Assembly: GCA_016712985.1 (NCBI GenBank)
Contig: JADJQA010000018.1
Coordinates: 47,672 to 111,671 of the forward strand
DNA: 64,000 nt
Source: Sulfuritalea sp.
Lineage (GTDB): Bacteria; Pseudomonadota; Gammaproteobacteria; Burkholderiales; Rhodocyclaceae
Reading direction: 5' to 3'
Shown: one piece after another, positions 1 to 9,049 of the stretch
Numbering within the stretch: position 1 is the stretch's first letter
Layout of the letters: the number at the start of each line of letters is the position of its first letter
Made by a program: the position numbers and the translations under genes
The notes under the pieces: model-generated
Database searches by the model: none
Told to the model about the DNA's origin: nothing
What the model saw: only the letters and a program-made list of their open reading frames with translations

Positions 1-1025
1 ACGACCAGCTCGCCCGCAGGCGGCCCGGAGACGAGCACCTCGTCGTTGCGATAGCCGTGGACGGTGACGCCGAGCAGGTCGGCCGTTCCGACCGGCTCGG
101 ACCCGGTGCGACGAACAACCCACACCGCGGGCTTGCCCTTGCTCTGCGTCATCGCGGCGGCCGGAATCGCCGCCGCCGGGGTTTCGCCGTCCGGGCGCTC
201 GACGACCAGCGTGGCGGTCGCGCCGAGTGGCAGCCGCCGCGGCACTGCGGGCTTCAAGCGGGCACGGAAGGTCCGCGTTTGCGCCGCCGCCTGCGGCGAC
301 AGTTCGCGCAGCACCACGTCGAAGATCTGGTCGGGCGCGCTTGCCAGCCACGCCCTGTACCGGGACGCCTTGAATACGGACAAGTGATCCTCCGGCACAT
401 CGGCAATGATCTCCGGCTCCCCCTCATTCGCGATCGAAACGACGGGCTGTCCTTCGGCGACGACCTGCCCGACCTCGAAGCGCACCGCTATTACGACACC
501 GCTTTGCGACGCACGCAGCACCGTGTACTTCAGCCGATTGCGCGCGAGTTCGAGCTGCCGCGCCGTGGCCTCGGCTGTTGCCGTTGCAGTCTCTGCACTG
601 CTCTGCGCCTTCTCGTCGTCGGCTACGCTGACCGAGCCGTCAAGCTTCAGTGCATCCAGCCGTTTTCGATCAGATTCCGCTTGACGCGCCTGCGTCGTGG
701 CCGCGACGAACTGCTGCCGCGCCACTTCCTCGGCGTGGCGGTAATCAGCGTCGTCGAGCACGGCCAGGACGTCGCCTTCGCGCACCTTCTGGCCGACATC
801 GACCTTGCGCTGGAGGACTTTGCCGCCGACGCGAAATGCTTCGTTTACTTCGTGGCGCGACTGCACGGTGCCGACGTATCGATTCGCTTCGCGGGTCTTG
901 TCGTAGCGCAGTTCGACGGTGCGGACCGGCCGCAGCGCGTCGGCGGGCGGCTTCTCCGGTGTGCACGCGGAAAGCGTGGCGGCGATGGTTGCGGCAAGAA
1001 GGGCCGCGGCAGGGAAGGTTTTCAC
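1..1025 (-). CDS. RND efflux periplasmic adaptor (HlyD/MFP family), 3' end outside window
   Basis: The reading frame is open from a GTG start at 1025 to the left edge (about 341 codons). A GAGGAA ribosome site lies just upstream. The N-terminus is a lipoprotein signal ending in the lipobox LSAC (Cys21). A biotinyl-lipoyl-like half (VGQKVREGDVLAVLDD), a coiled-coil hairpin and the second lipoyl half follow, as in membrane fusion proteins. These proteins link an inner-membrane RND pump to an outer-membrane channel. The gene upstream on the same strand encodes that channel, with a gap of only 25 bases, so the two form an operon and the pump gene is expected beyond position 1. The substrate cannot be told from this sequence. 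Confidence 0.88.
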   Translation of the reverse strand, partial: MKTFPAAALLAATIAATLSACTPEKPPADALRPVRTVELRYDKTREANRYVGTVQSRHEVNEAFRVGGKVLQRKVDVGQKVREGDVLAVLDDADYRHAEEVARQQFVAATTQARQAESDRKRLDALKLDGSVSVADDEKAQSSAETATATAEATARQLELARNRLKYTVLRASQSGVVIAVRFEVGQVVAEGQPVVSIANEGEPEIIADVPEDHLSVFKASRYRAWLASAPDQIFDVVLRELSPQAAAQTRTFRARLKPAVPRRLPLGATATLVVERPDGETPAAAIPAAAMTQSKGKPAVWVVRRTGSEPVGTADLLGVTVHGYRNDEVLVSGPPAGELV

Positions 1026-1050
1026 GGTAATTCCTCGTTGGCGACGGGTT

Positions 1051-2502
1051 TCATGAATTCGGCGAAGGCGCGGCGCTGGACTCGGCAGGCTGGCTGGCAG
1101 TCTCGAAAGCCTGCCAGCCGCCGCCAAGCGCCTTGTACAACTGCACGCTGTCGAGCAGCAGGCGGGTGTTGCTGTCGTTTGCACCGAGCCGCACCGTCAG
1201 GCGTGTGCGCTGCGCATCGAGTAGCGGCAGCAGATCGATCTGCCCACGGTCGTACAGCGATTGCGCACGACCAAGCGCCGCGTCTGCGGAAGCGGCGGCG
1301 CTCTGCAGGGCTTCGGCCCGCCGCCGTTCATCCCTGAGCGCGACGAGCGCGTTCTCGACATCCTCGAGCGCGCGCACGATCCCATCTTCGTAGCGGAGCA
1401 TCGCCTCGGATTGGTTGCTCTCGGCGATGTCGTTGATGGCTTGCGTCCGTCCTGCATTGAAGATTGGCATGGTCAGCAGCCCGAGCACACCGCTGAAGCG
1501 GGCCGCGCCAAGGCTGAATCCGTTCACGTCCACGCTCTCGCGGCCGAACATCGCGCCGAGAAAGAGCCGCGGGAACCACTCGGCCGCGGCCTGCTCGCGG
1601 CGGAAATTGGCCGCGTCGAGACGCGCCTGCAGGGCAAGCAGGTCCGGCCGCCGTTGCAGCAGTGCGGCGGGTTGTCCGGGCCGGGTCGGCGGTACGACGA
1701 CCTCGCCGCTCCAGGGCGCGACGCTGGCGGCGTTGAATGCCTGGTCTCCGATGAGGACGGCGATGCGGTGGCGCGAGATCGCAACCAGCGTCTCGAGCGG
1801 CGGTATCGCTGCGCGCGCCCTCGAAGCCTCGGTCTGCGCGCGCTCGACATCGAACGGCGTGGCGAGGCCCACGCGTTGCCGGGCAGAGACGAGGCGCAGC
1901 GTTTCGTCCTGCGCGGCGGATATCGCACGCTCGGTCTCGAGCTGGCGCAGCGCGCCGACCAGCGTGAAGTAATTGGCCGCGACATCGGTCAGTACCAGAA
2001 GACGCACGCCCCTCGCGCCGTGCTCGGCCGCCATCGTGTCGGCGGCGGCCGCCGTCGCACCCGCTCGCAGGCGTCCGGAGAGATCGATTTCCCAGGAGAT
2101 GTTGACGCTGCCGCCTGCCGCCTTGATATCCGGAACTGCCTGATTGGCCGGCGAGCCGTACCGGGTGCGGTAATCGAACTCCCCGGCGCTCACGCCGACG
2201 CTCGGGAAGAGCCACGAGCGACTGATCGTCTCGCCGGCCCGCGCCGCGCGGACGCGCTCCGCCGCAATCTTGATGTCGCGGTTCTCGCGCGCGGCGCGGC
2301 GCACCAGGTCGGACAGCACTGGGTCGCGGTAGCTTTCCCACCAGGCAACCTCGGGCTCCTCCGCGACCGCGGCCACGGTCGCTTGCGCAAACCCGCTCGG
2401 CACGTCGACGGAGGATTGCAGGAACGGCGTGGAACAGCCGACGAGTGCGAGCGACGCAGCAAGGGCCGCGATTGCGCGCGCCGAGACTTCCGCGCGGCTC
2501 AT
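1051..2502 (-). CDS. RND efflux outer-membrane lipoprotein (NodT/OprM-type channel)
   Basis: About 484 residues, typical of outer-membrane factors of tripartite efflux pumps. I prefer the ATG at 2502 because it puts the lipobox ALVGC at a normal distance (Cys23). An in-frame ATG at 2556 would add 18 residues. Two repeated TolC-like halves are visible, each rich in Ala/Arg helices, with the motif WWESYRDPVLSDLVRRA near the N-terminus and ALEDVENALVALRDERRRAE in the second half. It precedes the adaptor gene on the same strand. No strong ribosome site is visible at either start. Confidence 0.88.
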   Translation of the reverse strand: MSRAEVSARAIAALAASLALVGCSTPFLQSSVDVPSGFAQATVAAVAEEPEVAWWESYRDPVLSDLVRRAARENRDIKIAAERVRAARAGETISRSWLFPSVGVSAGEFDYRTRYGSPANQAVPDIKAAGGSVNISWEIDLSGRLRAGATAAAADTMAAEHGARGVRLLVLTDVAANYFTLVGALRQLETERAISAAQDETLRLVSARQRVGLATPFDVERAQTEASRARAAIPPLETLVAISRHRIAVLIGDQAFNAASVAPWSGEVVVPPTRPGQPAALLQRRPDLLALQARLDAANFRREQAAAEWFPRLFLGAMFGRESVDVNGFSLGAARFSGVLGLLTMPIFNAGRTQAINDIAESNQSEAMLRYEDGIVRALEDVENALVALRDERRRAEALQSAAASADAALGRAQSLYDRGQIDLLPLLDAQRTRLTVRLGANDSNTRLLLDSVQLYKALGGGWQAFETASQPAESSAAPSPNS

Positions 2503-2666
2503 GATCGCTGCCGTCTTCAGCCTGCGCGTCTGGGTAATGAAAGCAATGATGACCATTGGGTGTTCGCTTATCTCAAATGCGATGTGAAGTCAGTCTAGGG
2601 AAGGTTCCGCGCGAAGTGGTCAATGAAGCGTCCGCATTCGGTTTCAATTCGGTGACCATCGTCCGC

Positions 2667-3026
2667 TCAACTGTCGTGGGCTTTGCGTGCCTCACCTTGT
2701 TGCCAGTCGACCGCGAGATCCGGGAAGGATTTCTTCAACCTCTCGACGACGTAGTCTTCGATCTGCGCCGTTTCCGTTTGCCCGACAACGTCAGCCGACA
2801 TCTGTCGTACCGCAAAGTGCAACATGATCATGTCGCGCAGCTTTGCGAAAGCAATCTCATTGGATGTTCCGCACACCGAAGCGTCCTTGCGGAGTACCCG
2901 TTCGATGACGCCGGGTTGGAGGATCCGCACTTGGCACAAGGTTGCGAGCCTCGCTATTTCACGGTCGATGTTTTCGAGATTGTCCGCCCACCAGGGGGCC
3001 GGCAGATCATTCTTTAGAGCGTTCAT
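2667..3026 (-). CDS. Conserved hypothetical protein, about 119 aa
   Basis: Starts at the ATG of MNALKNDLPAPWWADN; an ATG four codons upstream (3038) is also possible. No signal peptide or membrane segment is seen. The protein is soluble and helical, with the stretch LRDMIMLHFAVRQMSADVVG and an acidic/basic C-terminus. Its start overlaps the end of the next upstream gene by 20 bases, so the two are probably translated together. I do not recognise a function. Confidence 0.6.
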   Translation of the reverse strand: MNALKNDLPAPWWADNLENIDREIARLATLCQVRILQPGVIERVLRKDASVCGTSNEIAFAKLRDMIMLHFAVRQMSADVVGQTETAQIEDYVVERLKKSFPDLAVDWQQGEARKAHDS

Positions 3027-3246
3027 ATGTTTCGCCATGCCTATCACTTGGCGCCGTGTCGTCGCGGCTCGCCCGAAGATCGCTCGCAATCGAGTCGAGC
3101 AAATCCTCGCCTGACGAGAACTCACGTTGCTTGCCGGTGACCACGTTCTCCAGACGGCCCGAGAGCGCGCCCGGCTGCGCATCGCTGCGCAGCTTCAACA
3201 CGAACGCTCGCCGGCTCGGGTACTTGGATTCAGGATTAAGAGTCAT
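3007..3246 (-). CDS. Small conserved hypothetical protein, 79 aa
   Basis: The N-terminal part (MTLNPESKYPSRRAFVLKL) and the segment GALSGRLENVVTGKQREFSS look like a conserved small soluble domain that I have seen as a hypothetical protein in related betaproteobacteria; this is recollection, not a search. The C-terminal 20 residues are highly charged. It overlaps the start of the 119-aa gene downstream, suggesting a two-gene unit. The function is unknown. No clear ribosome site precedes the ATG at 3246. Confidence 0.55.
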   Translation of the reverse strand: MTLNPESKYPSRRAFVLKLRSDAQPGALSGRLENVVTGKQREFSSGEDLLDSIASDLRASRDDTAPSDRHGETYERSKE

Positions 3247-3573
3247 ATAGGGTCTGCCAAGGGGTGTCGAAAACCGACCGCGCACTGGCTAATCAATCGC
3301 GGCGCCTTGCTCGGGGCGGGTGCTGTGGAGGGATCAATATCTGTCTGCAAACGTGTGTCGAAAATGTCTTACTCACGAACAGCAGTGTAGGAACCCGCGC
3401 AGGACAAGTCCTTAACGTATGGTTAACGGACGGTCAGTGTTGGGTAAGGTTCGGACGCGAATTCAGCAGAGATAGAGGTAACTGAATGCGGACGGTATGC
3501 TGACAACTTGGCGAGCCGCGGCGAGTATGCTTTAGAAAAGAAGCTGACGAGTACGCGAACGGAGCGATCGAAT
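3247..3573. other. Intergenic region, no gene seen
   Basis: About 325 bases between two divergently read genes. I find no convincing coding frame, tRNA or terminator. A short inverted TTAAC/GTTAA pair lies around 3412-3427 and could be a promoter or operator element, but nothing confirms this. Confidence 0.4.
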
Positions 3574-4039
3574 ATGGAAACCACGGTGCTAAGCGCGGTG
3601 AGCGCGTTGGTTGGATCCGTTGTGGGTCTTTCGGCGAGCGCTGCCACCACTTGGGTGACCCAGCGCACGCAGGCTCGACGCATGGGCGTCGCCGCCGAGA
3701 TCAAGAAGCGTGAGGAGCTCTACGCTGAATTCATCGCTGAATGCTCGAAGCTCGCAATCGATTCGCTAGACCATTCGCTCGAGCATCCCGATAAGATCCT
3801 GACCGTTTATGCGCTCGCGAACCGCATCAGGCTTTGTGCGTCCGGAGAGCGTCGTCGCGGCGGCAGACCTGGCGATCGAACGGATCGGCACGCAGTACAC
3901 GAAGGAAAAGCTCACACCGGGCGAGTCGAGGCAATTGGTACTTGCCACATTTCATGATCCCGAAAAGCGCAATGATCCGCTGAAGCCATTCAGCGAGACA
4001 TGCAGGCGCGAGCTTGCGGGCCTGAACAGCGTCACTTGA
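3574..4039 (+). CDS. Conserved hypothetical protein with N-terminal membrane segment (frameshifted)
   Basis: Starts METTVLSAVSALVGSVVGLS, one hydrophobic segment (residues about 4-28), then an Arg-rich helix (TWVTQRTQARRMG) and the block KKREELYAEFIAECSKLAID. After RIRL the frame breaks; the sense continues one base later as VRPESVVAAADLAIERIG and ends with SETCRRELAGLNSVT. One extra T in the TTT at about 3834-3836 explains it. The restored protein (about 155 aa) resembles a family of membrane-anchored hypothetical proteins common in proteobacteria. Its role is unknown. Other frameshifts in this window suggest a sequence error here. Confidence 0.6.
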
Positions 4040-4135
4040 AGGCTGGTTCGCCGCGGCTCCCGGCACGACCACTCTTGAGAAAGGCGGCGGATCAAGCCGC
4101 GCACGCACTTTCGCGCCGCCGACTACCGGCAGCGG

Positions 4136-5215
4136 TCAATCCATACTGTTCGGAAGCGCGGTATCGATGATGTGCCGTTGCCAGAGTTCCCTCGTGAGGG
4201 TAAGCAAGGCTGGACCGACAACCAGACCCGCCAGGCCAAGCACCTCGAACCCGCCGAGGCAGCCCATGAGGATCCACGCGAAGGGCAAACGCGTACCATC
4301 GCGCGCGACCATGGGCCGCACGATCTTGTCGCCGCAAAACAGGACCACACAGCCCAACCCGAATGACGTGAGCGCCGGCGTCGCGGCACCGGCCATCGCC
4401 AGTTGCAATGTCAATGCGGCGACGGCCAGATAACCGAGAAAAGGCACGAGTGCGAGCGATCCGGTGATCGCGGCCCAGAGGCCGAAATGGGGCACGCCCG
4501 CGATGGCGAACACGACAGAAATAGCCACCCCATCGAACAGCCCGACGATCAGCATGCTGTTCACGGTAGCGCGCAAGGCCCGAGTGGCGACATCGACATA
4601 AGCGTCGCTGCGCTCTCCGACGTGATGACGAAGCACACGCCTGAACCTGAAGGCGAATGATTCGCCTTCCTGATAAAGGAAGAACGAGACAAGGATCGTA
4701 AACGTAATGATGACAATGTGCCGAGCCATGAATTGCCCGATTGACTGCCCGAAACTGAGGAGACCAGCCGGATCGGTTTGCTGAGTCCACACCTGGAGGG
4801 CTCCCGGGTGTGCAAGCTTGCCCTCCCACAGGCCCACCCAGAGCCCAGCCAGTGGCATGTCCCGCAGCCAGGGCGGCACAGGGATTCCCTTCTCGCCCGC
4901 GGCTGCGAGTTCCAGGAGTAGTGCGTGCGCTTCCGTGAGCAGCGCACCGAGGGCAAACATCAGGGGCCCGAGTACGAACAGGACGATCATCAACGTGAAG
5001 ATCAGCGAACCGCTCGTTTGAGCAATGCGCCGAGGCAAGGCGGCCATGAACCGCCTGTAGAGCGGCCAGCTCGCAATCGCAGTCACACACGCGGCGAGCA
5101 AAGCCTGAAGGAAACTGTGCAGAACCCAGGCCGACAGGACGACAATCAGCGCGCCACAGCACCAGCCCGCCGCGAGTTTGACCTTAATGTCGAGGGAGTC
5201 CTGCCGTTGAGTCAT
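4136..5215 (-). CDS. AI-2E family transporter / PerM-YdiK-type permease
   Basis: About 359 residues from the ATG at 5215; an upstream ATG at 5251 would add 12 unlikely residues. The N-terminal pair of membrane segments, a periplasmic helical region, then a cluster of four or more hydrophobic helices (HIVIITFTILVSFFLYQEGE, GLWAAITGSLALVPFLGYLA, LGLAGLVVGPALLTLTREL) match the AI-2E exporter superfamily. The motif FLYQEGE and the glycine-rich last helices are typical. Members export small solutes or ions and few have known substrates. The gene stands alone, with its nearest neighbours on separate transcripts. Confidence 0.85.
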   Translation of the reverse strand: MTQRQDSLDIKVKLAAGWCCGALIVVLSAWVLHSFLQALLAACVTAIASWPLYRRFMAALPRRIAQTSGSLIFTLMIVLFVLGPLMFALGALLTEAHALLLELAAAGEKGIPVPPWLRDMPLAGLWVGLWEGKLAHPGALQVWTQQTDPAGLLSFGQSIGQFMARHIVIITFTILVSFFLYQEGESFAFRFRRVLRHHVGERSDAYVDVATRALRATVNSMLIVGLFDGVAISVVFAIAGVPHFGLWAAITGSLALVPFLGYLAVAALTLQLAMAGAATPALTSFGLGCVVLFCGDKIVRPMVARDGTRLPFAWILMGCLGGFEVLGLAGLVVGPALLTLTRELWQRHIIDTALPNSMD

Positions 5216-5507
5216 AAAGGGATGCTCCGGTTCAAAGCAGTATTGATGCACACGTGTTCACGAATAAGCTTTCTCGTACGCACGAAGGAACGCCGCTCCT
5301 AAAAGGCATCCTAAGACCTGCGCTCACCAGAGGCATAAGCGAATGGTCTCGATTTCGTCAGGTCTCGGTCAGATAATGCATGCCCATACAGCGACGTGTT
5401 CACGACACCGGAGCAATTGCTCGCCGATTATTTCCAGCATCACATAGCGCGGTGGAACCATGAGAACAGTAACCTGCGCGAGTCGCGGCTGTTGACTAAG
5501 GGCATGG
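5216..5507. other. Intergenic region with an uncertain coding trace
   Basis: No gene is established. On the plus strand, around 5390-5500, one frame reads TTPEQLLADYFQHHIARWN, which looks protein-like but has no start and no recognisable partner. It may be a remnant. The rest shows nothing. Confidence 0.3.
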
Positions 5508-5780
5508 TCAGGGAGACTGTAGCCACTGTTCGGGCGTCAGCACCGTGGTGACGCCACGGGCGCGTTCGAGCATTTCTGTGTCCAGAGTAATCAGCGGCTC
5601 GCGGCACGTGGCCGTGAGGGCGACATAGACGGCGTCGACGCCACGCAGCCTCCACATGGCGGCAACGGCATCTTGCGGTCCCTGCCAATGAGCAGAAATA
5701 TCCGACGCCAGCCGATCCAATTCCTGAATAAATGCGTCGGCTTCCTGTTTCCGATCTTGATCTGTCGACGGCGCCGTGGC
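5508..5780 (-). pseudogene. PIN-domain (VapC-like) toxin, C-terminal fragment
   Basis: The frame encodes GPQDAVAAMWRLRGVDAVYVALTATCREPLITLDTEML in pieces. It shows the VDAVYVALA block and the LITLDTEML...VLTPEQWL ending that close PIN-domain ribonucleases. The N-terminal half with the first catalytic Asp cluster is missing, and no ATG lies in the open frame (the first usable codon is a TTG at 5720). No antitoxin gene lies alongside. I read it as the remnant of a type II toxin; an alternative is a heavily frameshifted gene. Confidence 0.5.
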
Positions 5781-5930
5781 GCCAGCGCCGACTTTCGCCC
5801 GAACTGGACAGCGATGGGGGCAACGACCCGGCGGCTTGCGCCGGGCTCCCTCTGTGACTTAGGTTACAGAACGGCAGCGGTGGAAGTGTTGTAATCCCCA
5901 CTTGTTGCATAACCCTTCAAGGAGTACACC

Positions 5931-6125
5931 ATGAAACTGAATGTTGGCGGCATCGACCGCGTGATTCGCATTGTTGCCGGCCTCGGGCTGGTTGGCTGGG
6001 CAGCCATGGATGGTCCGGCGTGGGCCTGGATCGGCGTGCTTCCGCTGGCTACCGGGGCGATCGGCTGGTGCCCGCCCTACGCGCTGCTCGGCTTCAGTAC
6101 CTGCGCGGTAAAGAAGCCAGGCTGA
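5931..6125 (+). CDS. DUF2892 small inner-membrane protein
   Basis: 64 residues, preceded by AAGGAG at ideal distance. It begins MKLNVGGIDRVIRIVAGL and has two hydrophobic helices (about 12-30 and 33-50) with a WCPPYALLG turn. This is the pattern of DUF2892, the same domain that anchors YgaP-type rhodaneses. The Cys of WCPPY is conserved in the family. Its function is unknown; a role in sulfur handling is only suggested by the family link. It is a single-gene unit. Confidence 0.85.
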   Translation: MKLNVGGIDRVIRIVAGLGLVGWAAMDGPAWAWIGVLPLATGAIGWCPPYALLGFSTCAVKKPG

Positions 6126-6152
6126 ACCGTCATGGCGCCTGGCTTGCGGCCA

Positions 6153-7427
6153 TCACGGCGCGTGCCTGGCGGATGGCCGTCCGGATCTGGCGCTGGTTGT
6201 CGCTGGTGACGATTCGGCGAGCCAGCGCAATACACCTCGCCCCGCGGCGCGACCGCTGGCAAAGCAGGCGGTGAGCAGATAGCCACCCGTCGGCGCTTCC
6301 CAATCGAGCATTTCTCCGGCGCAGAACGTGCCCGGCAGTGCGTGCAGCATCAGGTTCTTGTCCAGCGCTGCAAAGTCGACGCCGCCCGCGCTGCTGATGG
6401 CTTCGTCGAGCGGGCGCGGCGAGACCAGGCGTAGCGGCAGCGACTTGATGATCGCGGCGAGTCGGGCCGGGCTGGCCAGATCGGCCTCGGTGGCGTATTC
6501 GTGCAGCAGCGCCGCCTTGACGCCGCCAATGCCGGCGCGGCGGCGCAGATGATTGGAGAGCGAATCCCGACCGCGAGCCTGCGCCAGATCATCGGTCAGA
6601 CGCGGCAAGCTTCGCCCCGGCGCGAGGTCGAGATGCAGCGTCGCGCTGCCGGTGGCCTCGATGCCCTCGCGCAGCACAGCGGAGAACGCATAGATCAGGC
6701 TGCCTTCGACGCCATGCCCGGTGATGAGGAATTCGCCCTCGCGCTTGATCAGTGCTCCGTCCGGTGTGACGAATTCGGCGCTCACCGTCTTCACCGGAGT
6801 ACCGGCAAAGCGCCGGCGCAGATGTTCGCTCCAGGGGACATCGAAGCCGCAATTGGCGGGACGCAGAGGCTGGACGCCGACACCGCGCGCAACCAGCAGC
6901 GGCACCCAGGCGCCGTCCGAACCGAGCCGCGCCCAACTGCCGCCGCCCAGCGCCAGTACCGCGGCATCCGCTGCTGTTGCTACCTCGCCTGCGGCGGTGG
7001 CGAAGCGTAGCGTGCGTCCATCTTCCATCCAGCCGCGCCAGCGATGGCGCGCGTGGAACACCACGCCGGCGGCGCGCAACCGGTGCAGCCAGGTGCGCAG
7101 CAGCGGCGCGGCTTTCATTTGCAGAGGGAAGACGCGACCGGAGCTGCCGACAAAGGTTTCCACGCCGAGATCCCGCGCCCAGTCACGCAGTTGTTGCGGC
7201 CCGAACTCCTCAAGCCAATGGCCTATCTCGCAGTGGCGGGCGCCGTAGCGGGAGAGGAATGTTTCCGGCGCTTCCGAGTGCGTCAGGTTGAGCCCGCCTC
7301 GACCGGCGAGCAGAAACTTGCGACCGATCGAGGGCATTGCGTCGAATACCTCGACGCGCTTGCCGGCGGCGCTCAGCACTTCCGCCGCCATCAGGCCGGC
7401 CGGGCCGCCGCCGATGACCGCAATCAT
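6153..7427 (-). CDS. YhiN/HI0933-type FAD-dependent oxidoreductase
   Basis: 424 residues. The N-terminal Rossmann motif is IAVIGGGPAGLMAAEVL, followed by GRKFLLAGRGGLNLTHSE, a signature of the HI0933/BaiN-like flavoproteins, and a C-terminal CAGEMLDWEAPTGGYLLTACFASG that closes the FAD site. The reaction is not known for this subgroup. The start ATG overlaps the stop of rsmA by four bases (ATGA), so it is the last cistron of the lptD operon. The last 20 residues are low complexity. Confidence 0.85.
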   Translation of the reverse strand: MIAVIGGGPAGLMAAEVLSAAGKRVEVFDAMPSIGRKFLLAGRGGLNLTHSEAPETFLSRYGARHCEIGHWLEEFGPQQLRDWARDLGVETFVGSSGRVFPLQMKAAPLLRTWLHRLRAAGVVFHARHRWRGWMEDGRTLRFATAAGEVATAADAAVLALGGGSWARLGSDGAWVPLLVARGVGVQPLRPANCGFDVPWSEHLRRRFAGTPVKTVSAEFVTPDGALIKREGEFLITGHGVEGSLIYAFSAVLREGIEATGSATLHLDLAPGRSLPRLTDDLAQARGRDSLSNHLRRRAGIGGVKAALLHEYATEADLASPARLAAIIKSLPLRLVSPRPLDEAISSAGGVDFAALDKNLMLHALPGTFCAGEMLDWEAPTGGYLLTACFASGRAAGRGVLRWLAESSPATTSARSGRPSARHAP

Positions 7428-8266
7428 CCTGGCTTGCGGTCGGCCAGCGTATTGGCGAGGCGCACATAATCCGCCACGGCGATGTCCTCGGCGCGCACCG
7501 TGGGGGTGATGCCCAATGCCGCGAGATCAGCCTCGCCGATGAATTCGCGCAGGGTGTTCCTCAGCATCTTGCGCCGCTGCGAGAATGCGGCCTTGACCAC
7601 GTTGGCGAAGAGTGCCAGGTCCTGCACCGCCGCGCCGTCCGCTTCGTCCTGCTGGATGCCACTTCGCATGACTTCCGCGGAGTCGATGGGAATCATGCGC
7701 ACGATGGCCGAATCGACCTTGGGCGCCGGACTGAAGGCGTCGGGGGGGACGATGAACAGGCGCTCCATGTGGTAATGGTATTGCAGCATTACCGACAGGC
7801 GCCCGAAGTCCTTGCTGCCCGGCTCGGCCACCATGCGATCCACCACCTCCTTCTGCAACATGAAGTGCATGTCGTGGACCAATGGCGCGAACGCCAGCAG
7901 ATGGAAGAGCAGCGCACTGGAAATGTTGTAGGGCAGGTTGCCGACGATCTTCAACGGCCCATCAGCCTTCAGCCTGGCGAAGTCGAATTCAAGCGCGTCG
8001 CCCTCGTGGATGGTCATTCGCTCGGGCGGAAAGCGGTTCGCCAGGCGCTGGATCAGGTCGCGGTCGATTTCGACGACATGCAGGTGATCCATGCATTCCA
8101 ACAGCGGCCCGGTAATGGCGCCCAACCCTGGCCCGATTTCAACGAGCGTGTCACCCGCCTGTGGCGCGACGGCGTCCACGATTTTTCGAATGATGCCTGG
8201 CGCGACCAGAAAGTTCTGGCCAAACCGCTTGCGCGCGACGTGGCCTCGATGCTTCTGCCCCTTCAC
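7424..8266 (-). CDS. rsmA: 16S rRNA (adenine1518/1519-N6)-dimethyltransferase
   Basis: 280 residues, about normal length. It begins RKRFGQNFLVAPGIIRKIV. SAM motif I is VEIGPGLGAITGPLLE, and the catalytic motif is NLPYNISSALLFHLL. It dimethylates two adjacent adenines in helix 45 of 16S rRNA, a late step of small-subunit assembly. The start overlaps the stop of the amidotransferase gene by four bases. Position after surA-pdxA is the classical proteobacterial order. Confidence 0.95.
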   Translation of the reverse strand: MKGQKHRGHVARKRFGQNFLVAPGIIRKIVDAVAPQAGDTLVEIGPGLGAITGPLLECMDHLHVVEIDRDLIQRLANRFPPERMTIHEGDALEFDFARLKADGPLKIVGNLPYNISSALLFHLLAFAPLVHDMHFMLQKEVVDRMVAEPGSKDFGRLSVMLQYHYHMERLFIVPPDAFSPAPKVDSAIVRMIPIDSAEVMRSGIQQDEADGAAVQDLALFANVVKAAFSQRRKMLRNTLREFIGEADLAALGITPTVRAEDIAVADYVRLANTLADRKPG

Positions 8267-9048
8267 CCGCCAGTGCTCTCGCCACGCACCGGCACGCCGT
8301 CATGGAACAAGGTCAGCGTGCCGGGAGCGAGATTTATCCACTCTTCATTGTCGGTCAACGGCAGGGTCGCGATCACCGCAACGCGATCCTCGGGGTTCGT
8401 CACCTCGTTGAAATCCACGCTGACGTCCTGATCCTTCAGGTGGGCAACGGCAAACGGCGCCTGGCGCACCACGTAGCAGAGCTTGCTGCCGCAGTGGGCG
8501 ATCAGGCAATCGCCGCTGGAGAGCAGGAAATTGAACTCGCCGTGGCGGCCGATCCTCCCGGCGAGCTCGGCCAGCGCGGCAAACAAGGGATCCCGGCGCG
8601 GCATCCCTTCGGGGAAGCGGCTGCGCAACTCCTGCAGGATGAGGCAGAACGCACGTTCGGAGTCGGTGTCGCCGACCGGGGTGAAACTGCCGTCGAGCTG
8701 CGGCGCGAATTCCTTCAGGTCCCCGTTGTGGGAAAAGATCCAGTAGCGGCCCCACAGTTCGCGCTGGAACGGATGGGTGTTCTCCAGTGCGATGCGTCCC
8801 TGCGTCGCCTTGCGAATATGGGCGATGACGTTCTTCGAGTGGATCGGGTAGTTGTGCACCAACTCGGCCACGGCGGACTGCGCCGACGGCTCGACATCGA
8901 GAAATACCCGGCAGCCGGGACCTTCGAAGAAGGCGATGCCCCAGCCGTCCCGGTGTACATCGGTGAGCCCGCCGCGCGTGCGAAATCCCTCGAAGGAAAA
9001 ACAGATGTCGGTGGGCGTATTGCAGTTCATGCCGAGCAACTGGCACAT
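8263..9048 (-). CDS. Class II glutamine amidotransferase (YafJ-like)
   Basis: 261 residues beginning MCQLLGMNCN, so Cys2 becomes the N-terminal nucleophile after Met removal. Other Ntn-hydrolase marks are RDGWGIAFFEG, AHIRKAT, ENTHPF and IFSHNGDL. No synthase domain follows, so the amide acceptor is unknown. Related YafJ proteins are single-domain and uncharacterised in detail. It is inserted between pdxA (one base upstream) and rsmA (four-base overlap), so it is certainly co-transcribed with them. Confidence 0.88.
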   Translation of the reverse strand: MCQLLGMNCNTPTDICFSFEGFRTRGGLTDVHRDGWGIAFFEGPGCRVFLDVEPSAQSAVAELVHNYPIHSKNVIAHIRKATQGRIALENTHPFQRELWGRYWIFSHNGDLKEFAPQLDGSFTPVGDTDSERAFCLILQELRSRFPEGMPRRDPLFAALAELAGRIGRHGEFNFLLSSGDCLIAHCGSKLCYVVRQAPFAVAHLKDQDVSVDFNEVTNPEDRVAVIATLPLTDNEEWINLAPGTLTLFHDGVPVRGESTGG

Positions 9049-9049
9049 C

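Noticed and set aside
57..1337. Long plus-strand open frame at the left end
   Set aside because: It is antisense to the efflux adaptor and outer-membrane factor, both of which have clear family motifs on the minus strand; its own translation is Arg-rich and featureless.
1261..2598. Plus-strand open frame of 445 codons across the outer-membrane factor gene
   Set aside because: A GC-driven shadow frame; the minus-strand protein carries a lipobox and TolC-like repeats.
5829..5847. CCCGGCGGCTTGCGCCGGG hairpin before the DUF2892 gene as a riboswitch
   Set aside because: It is a simple short stem without conserved riboswitch features; it may be a terminator of the opposite strand, but there is no T-run.
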